Positions 27,221-38,109 of a DNA stretch of 64,000 bases are shown piece after piece; within the stretch, counting starts at the first letter, position 1; each line of letters starts with the position of its first letter. Under the pieces are notes generated by a model. The model made no database searches. It saw only the letters and a program-made list of their open reading frames with translations, and was not told the DNA's origin. Origin of the DNA: Mesorhizobium sp. M3A.F.Ca.ET.080.04.2.1 (GTDB lineage Bacteria > Pseudomonadota > Alphaproteobacteria > Rhizobiales > Rhizobiaceae); contig NZ_CP034451.1 in assembly GCF_003952525.1 (NCBI RefSeq), positions 2,046,001-2,110,000 of the forward strand, given 5' to 3'. The position numbers and the translations under genes are program-made.

Positions 27221-28954
27221 TCAGACCGTGGCAGGTTCCCGAAGCTCGTCCAAGGCCTCTTGAACACCCTGCGCCGCCGCCCGTTCAAGCCAGACGCGGC
27301 CTGCCGCAGGGTCGCGCTCTCCGGCGAGGCCCTCGGACAAGTAGCGTCCTAGCATCAGCTGCGCATGGCCATGCCCCCGCTCGGCCGCGGCGGTAAACCA
27401 TTTCTGGGCAGTTGCAGGGTCACGTGAAAGACCCTTGCCGCTCTCGTACAGCGCGCCGATCGCAAACATCGCCCCGGCGTGGCCGGCCGCGGCGGCCCGC
27501 TTGAAAAGTTGCGCCGCAGCCACGGGCATGGATTCGCCGCCGCGCCCGTTGAGAAGCATTTCGGCGAGCGCCAGCTGCGCGTCGACCATGCCGCCATTGG
27601 CCGCTCGCTCGAACCAGAGCCGGGCCTGCTTCTGGTCGGCGGTCATGCCGCGTCCATTTTGAAGCATGCGCGCATACATATATTGCGCCTCGGCCACGCC
27701 TTCGGCAGCGCGCCCCATCCATCGTGCCGCCTGCTCCTCGTCTTTTTGGACACCGATGCCCTCGGCGAAGCAGAGCCCAAGATTGAACGCTGCAATCAGG
27801 TCGCCCGACGAGGCGGTAGCCTCGAACCATCCGGCGACGCTGCTGCGGTCGGTGGGCTCGCCTGCCCCCAATAGCACCAGGTTGGCAAGGTCGACCTGCG
27901 CCTGTTGATTTCCGCCGTTCGCGGACACGCGCAGCCAGCGTGCCCCCTCATCGGCATCCTGAGCGACCCCGTTCCCGGAGAGGTAAAGCGAGGCCAAGGC
28001 ACGTGCGGCCGGCTGGTGACCTCCCTCGGCCGCCCGCCGGTACCACGTCGCGGCCTCGGCGTAGTCCGGACGCGGGCTCTTCACATGCCGCTCGCCGATC
28101 CGATAAGCCGCATCGAGATTTCCCGCCAGGGCGGCGCGGCGCATCCAGGCCTCGCCGGCAACGGGATCCTTGTCCGTCAGGCTGCCGTCGATCAGCGCGT
28201 GCCCCAGCCGCAGTTGAGCGGATGCAAGGCCCTTCTCCGCGGCCAGCTGGTAGAATTGCGCGGCTGCCTCGAGATCAACGGCCACACCCATCCCGTGCTC
28301 GGTGAGGACCGCAAGAAGGTAGATCGCCGTCGGCAGCCCGGCATCGGCGGCGCGCCGCACCTCGGCGGCAATCCTGCTCCTATGCTCCGGCTGCCGCAGC
28401 CGGACCAGGGAAAGGGCAAGACCAAGGCATCCTTCCGGACAACCGGCGGCCGCGGACTTCTCATACCAACCATGCGCGGCATCGAGATCGCGCATCGCTT
28501 TGGGGCCCCTGCTCAGGATATAGCCAAGTACCGCCTGTCCTGCAGCGGAGCCGGCTTCGGCGGCCTTGGTTGCCAGGTCGAGCGCCGCTGCCCAGTCCGG
28601 CTCTCGAGAAACATCCCGTTCGAACAGGGTCGCCGAAGCGGCGCCGTTCCCGTCGCCCTCCCGGCTTGCCAGTCCGGCCGCGTAAAGGGCGGCGAGGAGC
28701 GATTGCGCGTCGGAGTTGCCGCGATCGGCCGCTCGCCGCAGCCAGCGCGCACCTTCTGACCGGCTGGGCGGAACGCCCAAACCTTCGAGATAGCATCGAG
28801 CAACCCGATACTCAGCCTCCGCGATTCCGGCACGCGCCGCAATTGCCATGAGCGGGAAGGCCTCGGCGGGCTTGCCGTCGCCGGAGAGCTGGATCGCCCG
28901 GCGCAATGCAAGCGTTGGACGAGCATAGCCGGTCAGTCGGTCCAGCATCGCCAT
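27221..28954 (-). CDS. Sel1-like repeat protein
   Basis: Protein of 577 residues made almost wholly of about 14 Sel1/TPR-like repeats of 36 residues (A-x2-G-x2-A-x2-x-L-G pattern, for example AQLRLGHALIDGSLTDKDPVAGEAWMRRAA). No signal peptide or membrane segment is seen, so it is probably cytoplasmic. Such solenoids bind other proteins. It starts one base after the HlyD gene stop and is the last gene of the collagen-export operon, so a role as chaperone, targeting factor or regulator for the exported collagen-like protein is likely, though inferred. The short C-terminal end after the last repeat has no recognisable domain. Confidence 0.82.
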   Translation of the reverse strand: MAMLDRLTGYARPTLALRRAIQLSGDGKPAEAFPLMAIAARAGIAEAEYRVARCYLEGLGVPPSRSEGARWLRRAADRGNSDAQSLLAALYAAGLASREGDGNGAASATLFERDVSREPDWAAALDLATKAAEAGSAAGQAVLGYILSRGPKAMRDLDAAHGWYEKSAAAGCPEGCLGLALSLVRLRQPEHRSRIAAEVRRAADAGLPTAIYLLAVLTEHGMGVAVDLEAAAQFYQLAAEKGLASAQLRLGHALIDGSLTDKDPVAGEAWMRRAALAGNLDAAYRIGERHVKSPRPDYAEAATWYRRAAEGGHQPAARALASLYLSGNGVAQDADEGARWLRVSANGGNQQAQVDLANLVLLGAGEPTDRSSVAGWFEATASSGDLIAAFNLGLCFAEGIGVQKDEEQAARWMGRAAEGVAEAQYMYARMLQNGRGMTADQKQARLWFERAANGGMVDAQLALAEMLLNGRGGESMPVAAAQLFKRAAAAGHAGAMFAIGALYESGKGLSRDPATAQKWFTAAAERGHGHAQLMLGRYLSEGLAGERDPAAGRVWLERAAAQGVQEALDELREPATV

Positions 28955-28955
28955 G

Positions 28956-30362
28956 CTATGGCTCCCGCATCGCTTCCTGGCCTATCGGAAGCATGGCGCC
29001 GAGAATGTATTTGAGCACGGTCCTGCGGCCCACCTTCACGTCCGCGGTGACCGGCATGCCGGGGCTGATCGCAAAGCCGGGGGGCACGCCATGCAGGGCG
29101 ACATCGTCGATGGAAATCTGCGTGCGATAGAACAGGTCTGCATCCGCGGGCAGCATGGCCAACGAGCTGTTTGGATCGCGCGCCTGCTCCCGAGCGGAGA
29201 AGGAGTCCGGGCTGACCATGCGGACAGTTCCGTGCGCCAGGCCGTATTGCGAATAGGCGAAGGTGTCGAACTTGATGGCCACGGGATCGCCGACATGAAC
29301 GAAGCCGCTGCTGCGGCCGACAATGTTCGTCTCGACCTCGAGCACCGCGTCGGCCGGAACAAGGGTGATCAGGCGCTCCCCGGACTGCAGGACCGAGCCG
29401 ACCGAGACTTTGGCGACCGACTGAACGGTGGCATCGGCCTCGCTCTTCAGCTCCACCAGCTGTTTGCGCAGCTTCGCCTTGTTGAGAAGCTCGCGGGCGT
29501 CGGACACGCGAGAATTGGCATCCGAAAGGCTCTGCGAGACCTCGGCACGCCAACTCTGAATGTAGGCGTCACGCTCCGCTTCAGCCGACGCCCGCTGACG
29601 CTTGGCGGCCTCCGTCGTCTGCTCGGCGTTGCTGAGCGCGCGCGCCATCTCAGCCGAATTGTCCTCGGCGAGAAGCGTGTTGAGACGGCTTCCGACCTGT
29701 CTTTCCTCGAGTTGCTGACGCATCTTCTCGATCGACGCCGCCACAGCCAGCCTTTGCCGATAACCCTCGGCGTCCGACTGAGAGCGCGAGATGACTGAGC
29801 TCAACTCGTCACGCTGCCGGTCGAAGCTTTCCAGCTTGGCATCGAACACTGCCTTGCGACGCTCGAAGATCGAAGCTTGCAACGTCCAGCTCGGATCCAG
29901 TCCGTCATAGCTGAAGGGCTTGCCGTCGGCCTCCGCCTTCAGGCGCGCCACCTCGGCTTCGAGCGTCGCCACCTGGGTCGCCAGCGACGCGAGGTCGGCC
30001 GAGGCGAAGGTGGCGTCGAGGCGAGCCAGCACTTGGCCGGCCTTGACGCGCTGGCCTTCGCGCACCTCGATCGAACGGACGATCGCTGTCTCCAATGGCT
30101 GGACGATGATGTTGGGCGATTGCGACACGACCATGCCCCGGGTCGTGACAACCTGGTCTACCGGTATCAGCGCCGCGAGCGCGATCAATGCGACGACCAG
30201 GCTAGTGATGATCCAGACGATGCTGCGCGCCACCAGCGGAATGGGTGCATTGGCGACCGCTGTCGACGGCCACTGGAACTCGAGGATGGCCGGCGCGGTC
30301 GGATCGCTGGCCTGCGACAGCCGGCGGCGGGCAGGAAGGGTGGGATAGGTCGCGCTGCTCAT
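28956..30362 (-). CDS. Type I secretion membrane fusion protein, HlyD family
   Basis: Periplasmic adaptor of 468 residues linking the inner-membrane ABC exporter to an outer-membrane TolC-like channel. One N-terminal membrane helix (about 45-66, SIVWIITSLVVALIALAAL) is followed by a lipoyl half (VVSQSPNIIVQPLETAIVRSI), a long coiled coil (about 110-310), the second lipoyl half and the HlyD signature region ending KVGRRTVLKYILG. The start at 30362 lies 13 bases after the ABC gene stop. No TolC gene is visible in the window, so the outer-membrane partner must be elsewhere. Confidence 0.9.
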   Translation of the reverse strand: MSSATYPTLPARRRLSQASDPTAPAILEFQWPSTAVANAPIPLVARSIVWIITSLVVALIALAALIPVDQVVTTRGMVVSQSPNIIVQPLETAIVRSIEVREGQRVKAGQVLARLDATFASADLASLATQVATLEAEVARLKAEADGKPFSYDGLDPSWTLQASIFERRKAVFDAKLESFDRQRDELSSVISRSQSDAEGYRQRLAVAASIEKMRQQLEERQVGSRLNTLLAEDNSAEMARALSNAEQTTEAAKRQRASAEAERDAYIQSWRAEVSQSLSDANSRVSDARELLNKAKLRKQLVELKSEADATVQSVAKVSVGSVLQSGERLITLVPADAVLEVETNIVGRSSGFVHVGDPVAIKFDTFAYSQYGLAHGTVRMVSPDSFSAREQARDPNSSLAMLPADADLFYRTQISIDDVALHGVPPGFAISPGMPVTADVKVGRRTVLKYILGAMLPIGQEAMREP

Positions 30363-30375
30363 GGCCGGCCGACCC

Positions 30376-32679
30376 TCAAACGAGCCGGGGCGGCACGGCC
30401 GCCAGGCGGCCATGGCGCCCGTCAAGATGCCGGTTCTGCTGCATCCACAGCTGCCGGTAGAGCCCGCACCGCTCCAGCAGGACGGGATGCGGCGCGACAT
30501 CGAGCACCTTGCCCTGTTCCATGACCAGGATCTGGTCGCACTCGGTTAGCGAGGCGAGCCGGTGCGAAACGATGATCATGGTGCGGCCGCTGGCGATGCG
30601 CATGAGATTGGCGCTGACCACCGCTTCGCTCTCCGGGTCGAGCGCGCTCGTCGCCTCGTCGAGGATGAGGATGGTCGGATCGTGGATCAGCGCGCGGGCG
30701 ATGGCCAGCCGCTGCTTCTGGCCGCCCGAGAGGTTGGGCGATCCTTCCTCGATATAGGTGTCATAGCCGTTCGGCATGCGTTCGATGAACTCGGCCGCGC
30801 CGGCAAGGTGAGCGGCACGCATGGCGTCCGAAAGCGTCAGGCCGGGACGTCCGGCGATGATGTTGTCCCTGATCGAGCCGCGGAACAGAAAATTGTCCTG
30901 AAGGACAACACCCAGACCTTGGCGAAGGTGGCGAAGGTTGATTTCCTTGAGATCGACCCCGTCAAGCTTGAGGAAACCGCTGTAGTCGCGATTGATGCCC
31001 TGCAGGAGGCGCGCAATCGTCGACTTTCCGGATCCGCTGCGCCCGACGATGCCGAACATCGTGCCAGCCGGAACCTCGAAGCTGACGCGGTCGAGCGCCG
31101 GCGTCTTGGTGCCGATGTAGCTGAAAGTCAGATCGCTGAACTTGATTTCGCCGACGAGCTTTGGCCGCAGGCCGGCAGAATTGGAACTGCTTTCCAGCGG
31201 GCGGTTCAGAACCGACGCTGCCTCGCCGATCGCGGCGCCGACCTCCTCGTAATCCTCGACCAGCCGAGCCAGGCCGACCAGCGGCTGCGCGACACGTTGC
31301 GCGATCATCATGAAGGCGAACAGGCTGCCGACCATATAGCCCGACCGGTCGCTCATCGCGAGATAGGCGCCGATCAGCATGGTGCCGAGAACCATGACGC
31401 GCTCTATCGGCGTGACGAGGGTTTGCGGCCAATTGGACAGTTGCCCGAAGGCGAGACGCGCCTTGCCTGCGTCGGCCACCCGTTCGTCCCAAAGCGCCTT
31501 GCGTTGCGGTTCGAGGCCGAGCGCCTTCACGGTCTTGATGCCGACGACGGTCTCGCCGAGCGCAGCCGCCTTCCAGGTCTCGGCGTCGACCACGTCCTGG
31601 TAGCCCCGGCGCAGCGGCGGTAGAAAGGCAAAGATGATCAGCATGATCACGACCGCGCAGGCAAGCACCATCCAGGCGAGCGTGGCGTTGATGTAGAATA
31701 TGACCGGGATCAGCACGGCGAGCGTGATCAGGTCCAGGAACGTGCTGAGGAGCTTGCCGGTGAGGAACTCGCGGATGCGATAGACCTGCGCCAGGTGGTA
31801 CATGGTCTCGCCGGCCGGATGTCGCTCGAAATAGTCGAGCGGCAGGCGTAGCAGCCTGCTGAAAACATGCAGGTTCAGCTTGGTGTCGAGGCGCGCGCCG
31901 ACGACGTTGATGATCAGCCGTCGGGCGTGGCCGAGCAGCGTCTCGTAGATGAAGACGACGGCGATGACGGCGGAGAGCAACACCAGGGTCGAGACACTGC
32001 TGAACTGCAGCACCTTGTTGACGACCGTCATGACGATCAGCGGGGGCAGGATGGTCAGGATGCTGAGCGTGAACGAGGCGATGCCGATGTCGCGGAGCGG
32101 CCGGCCCTCGAGCCGCACCAGATCGACCAGCCAGCGGAAGGTGAAGGGTGCGTCGGCGGCTATATAGGACCGCGCCGCCCGCAACAGGACCGCTTCGCCC
32201 GACCACACCTGCAAAAGCCGGAGCTCGTCGATGGGGACCGCCTCCGCATCGTCGGGCGTATCGACGCTCTTGAGGAAAACGACGTTGCGTTCGGCGCTGG
32301 CGCCGGTCAGCAGGGCAGCGCCGCCATCATTGAACAGCAGGACGACCGGCCCGGCATGCTCGAAGCGCTGGAGATGCGACCAGCGGACGCGGAGCGCGCG
32401 CGACCACATGCCGGCATTCTGAGCCCATTGCGAAAGATCGGCGGCGCTTGGAACAGCGCCCCCGCTCGCCGCCCTGAATTCGTTCGGATCGAGTTCGACA
32501 CCGTGATAGCGGGCGACCTGAAGCATCGCCTTGAGGCGCGGCCCCATGCGGTCGAACTCGGCTGGCCCGCCAGGAATCCGCCCGGCGCCGGTCTCGCTTC
32601 CAAGCTGGCCGGCCGTATCCGCCTGCGCTTCTGGCTGGTTGCGGGCCGGGTCCGCCTGTGGGCTCAGATGTACGCTCAC
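30376..32679 (-). CDS. Type I secretion ABC transporter with C39-like (CLD) domain
   Basis: Exporter of 767 residues. Residues about 40-160 look like a C39 peptidase fold but contain no Cys at all, so this is a substrate-docking CLD as in HlyB, not a leader-cutting peptidase. Six membrane helices follow, then the ATPase: VGRSGSGKST, LSGGQKQRLAIARAL, ILDEATSALD and the H-loop VSHR are all intact. The GTG start at 32679 has GGGGAG upstream. It lies directly downstream of the collagen-like gene and upstream of HlyD, so the collagen-like protein is its likely cargo. Confidence 0.9.
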   Translation of the reverse strand: MSVHLSPQADPARNQPEAQADTAGQLGSETGAGRIPGGPAEFDRMGPRLKAMLQVARYHGVELDPNEFRAASGGAVPSAADLSQWAQNAGMWSRALRVRWSHLQRFEHAGPVVLLFNDGGAALLTGASAERNVVFLKSVDTPDDAEAVPIDELRLLQVWSGEAVLLRAARSYIAADAPFTFRWLVDLVRLEGRPLRDIGIASFTLSILTILPPLIVMTVVNKVLQFSSVSTLVLLSAVIAVVFIYETLLGHARRLIINVVGARLDTKLNLHVFSRLLRLPLDYFERHPAGETMYHLAQVYRIREFLTGKLLSTFLDLITLAVLIPVIFYINATLAWMVLACAVVIMLIIFAFLPPLRRGYQDVVDAETWKAAALGETVVGIKTVKALGLEPQRKALWDERVADAGKARLAFGQLSNWPQTLVTPIERVMVLGTMLIGAYLAMSDRSGYMVGSLFAFMMIAQRVAQPLVGLARLVEDYEEVGAAIGEAASVLNRPLESSSNSAGLRPKLVGEIKFSDLTFSYIGTKTPALDRVSFEVPAGTMFGIVGRSGSGKSTIARLLQGINRDYSGFLKLDGVDLKEINLRHLRQGLGVVLQDNFLFRGSIRDNIIAGRPGLTLSDAMRAAHLAGAAEFIERMPNGYDTYIEEGSPNLSGGQKQRLAIARALIHDPTILILDEATSALDPESEAVVSANLMRIASGRTMIIVSHRLASLTECDQILVMEQGKVLDVAPHPVLLERCGLYRQLWMQQNRHLDGRHGRLAAVPPRLV

Positions 32680-32820
32680 CGTGCACTCCCCCTGCAACCT
32701 ACAAGCGAGAGTTCGAGGATGCTCCGGTCACACCGCCTCAGCCGGGGTTTCCGGCAAGAGCCATCATAGTCCGAACAGGCCCGCGATACGACCCCTTTGC
32801 CTGCAAACAGGACGTGAGCA

Positions 32821-32850
32821 CGCGGGCCCTGCGTTTCCGCAAGGCCCGCG
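32821..32850 (-). terminator. Strong GC hairpin after the collagen-like gene
   Basis: An inverted repeat with an eight-base outer stem (CGCGGGCC/GGCCCGCG), one mismatch, a four-base inner stem (TGCG/CGCA) and a GAAA tetraloop on the minus strand. It starts about 20 bases past the stop of the collagen-like gene. No T-run follows, so it may stabilise the collagen mRNA 3' end or attenuate read-through into the transporter genes rather than stop it fully. Confidence 0.6.
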
Positions 32851-32871
32851 CGCATTGTTTTAGACCAACAC

Positions 32872-36567
<3,696 letters not shown>

Positions 36568-36628
36568 TCAATTCAAGGGGAAACCGCTCACCGACCTGAC
36601 CGGCGAGCGACGGGAACAAGCAGCGGCG

Positions 36629-36943
36629 TCATCTTCCGGGCGCCCCGACGGCACCATCGGGATGTTGAACCGCAGGGATCTCCACCCGCAGGAAGCTCGC
36701 GACCTGGAAATTGCCGCCATCGTCAAACGTGCCGATCGCCAATGAGCCGGCGGTGCTTGGGACCTTGACGGTGAGCGCGACGGCGAGGCTTCGCTTGACG
36801 GCCTTGGGAAGAATGACCTGACCGACGATCGAGTTCTTGGCGGTGTCGAGCACGAAATAGGTTACGTTCTCGGTCGAGTCGCCTATGGGCAGGACGCCTC
36901 GGACGGTGACTTCCATGACCGCAAAGCTCGCTGTGTAGCTCAT
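36629..36943 (-). CDS. Small beta-domain protein related to the collagen-like protein's second domain
   Basis: Protein of 104 residues starting at the ATG at 36943, which has a very strong GAGGAGGA site. No signal peptide. It aligns with residues about 177-255 of the collagen-like protein next door: YFVLDT with YYLVDT, VGQVILPKA with [15 protein letters not shown] with ITVTVP. The shared fold is thus present both free and attached to the collagen. It is the first gene of the operon. It could be an assembly, capping or co-exported subunit; the function is unknown. Confidence 0.75.
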   Translation of the reverse strand: MSYTASFAVMEVTVRGVLPIGDSTENVTYFVLDTAKNSIVGQVILPKAVKRSLAVALTVKVPSTAGSLAIGTFDDGGNFQVASFLRVEIPAVQHPDGAVGAPGR

Positions 36944-37476
36944 TATATCCTCCTCGATCCGTTGCGACTTGCGCCGCCGCTTTTCTTTCGTCCTTTGGGT
37001 TTCAGTCCGTGCGGAGCGCCCGCCGCCCGCCCGGGCGGGCCACGTTGGCGAGAGCCGAAAAAGTTCCAAGTTCATGAAAGCGCCGCAGCTTCCGAGACGA
37101 GCGCATGGCAGTCGCTGGTGAACTCTTGAGGGCGGCGAGCTTTGGGCGGGGCGGAGACAGAGCGAGACGGGAAGCCGCGCCAGCGCGACACCGTTTGGTG
37201 GGCGATATCACTCGAACCACTGTCAACTCCATCACGCGTGTCGCGATTTTCTCGACGACGACTGCGAGAGGGAACCGACTACTGGCGATGGAACATCAAT
37301 GGGGAGACGGCCGGCCGTGGATCACAGGCTGAAGTTGACCCGACGATACGCTTGCACGCCTAAAGCAGTGCGCCTTCACGCATGAAGGGCTTGCTCCCGG
37401 ATACTCCTACTAGCTCAGCAGACATACGCGAAACGGCGGTCCTTTCGCTCGATCCGCGGATACCCTCCCGTTACAT

Positions 37477-37505
37477 TAGACATTAGTAAATTCGAAATTT
37501 ATAAC
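37477..37505 (+). promoter_or_regulatory. Candidate sigma-70-type promoter
   Basis: TAGACA at 37477-37482 and TATAAC at 37500-37505, each matching five of six consensus bases, 17 bases apart. It would drive plus-strand transcription toward the large glycosyltransferase gene with a leader of about 600 bases. A weaker minus-strand pair (TTGTAA, 19 bases, TATAAA) uses the same AT-rich stretch, so the promoter may work both ways. Confidence 0.4.
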
Positions 37506-37506
37506 C

Positions 37507-37528
37507 TTGTAAATGGTTTAGTTTACAA
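37507..37528. promoter_or_regulatory. Operator-like inverted repeat
   Basis: A perfect seven-base inverted repeat, TTGTAAA then eight bases then TTTACAA. It begins one base after the candidate -10 box and so covers the expected start of transcription, as a repressor site would. The regulator is unknown and not encoded next to it. Confidence 0.45.
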
Positions 37529-38109
37529 CTTATGAATAGCAGAACTGCGATGCACTATGGGCCCGGTCGGAAGGACGTTGAAAATCCGAGGCTTAGACCG
37601 GTGCCGCTAGTCGAGAAAAAATTGCTTGCGGCCAGGTCCTGGCCTGCCTGGCAGCGTCTCGATTTGTTCGGGGAGGTCCGGCCGGCTCTTGCCGTTGCGA
37701 AAAGGCTGGCTCACCATAGGCGAAGGCGGCGTGGTAGCGGGCGACCTGAAACCGCCCGAAAGAGCGCAACTTGCCAGATAGAACCCGCGAGTTTTGCCAC
37801 AAGGCCTGGCAATGATCGCGCGGGGGCATGCATAGAGCGTAAACTCGGATGAATACTCATCTAAAAGGATTGCTGTCGCAGATGGCAGAGCGGTGCAAAT
37901 ATGATTGTCTCAGCTCGCGGTCATCCGAGGGGCGACAGTCAAAAACATGACAAGCGGCAAACATCTTTGCCTCAAATGATCGTCGATTTTGAAACGGCAA
38001 ATTGCAGGTGCTGGTTCGCAGCGCCTGGTGTGCGCGGCGGGCCGCAAGCACCCCCTTTTCACCATTTCGAACAGGCGTGCAAGAAACGTCGCCGCGCTGA
38101 AGGATTGGC

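Larger units (their letters stand above)
36944..38109. promoter_or_regulatory. 1.2-kb divergent intergenic region of the collagen system
   Basis: Separates the collagen operon (minus) from the COLGALT-like glycosyltransferase gene (plus). Most of it is GC-rich without a credible gene; a basic 106-codon frame at 37532-37852 has no ribosome site. A sharply AT-rich stretch at about 37470-37535 holds the promoter-like and palindromic signals listed separately. Such a long spacer suggests complex control or an untranslated leader. Confidence 0.55.

Noticed and set aside
37532..37852. 106-codon basic open frame after the palindrome
   Set aside because: No ribosome site, no recognisable domain; frames overlap on the other strand. 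Left as intergenic.
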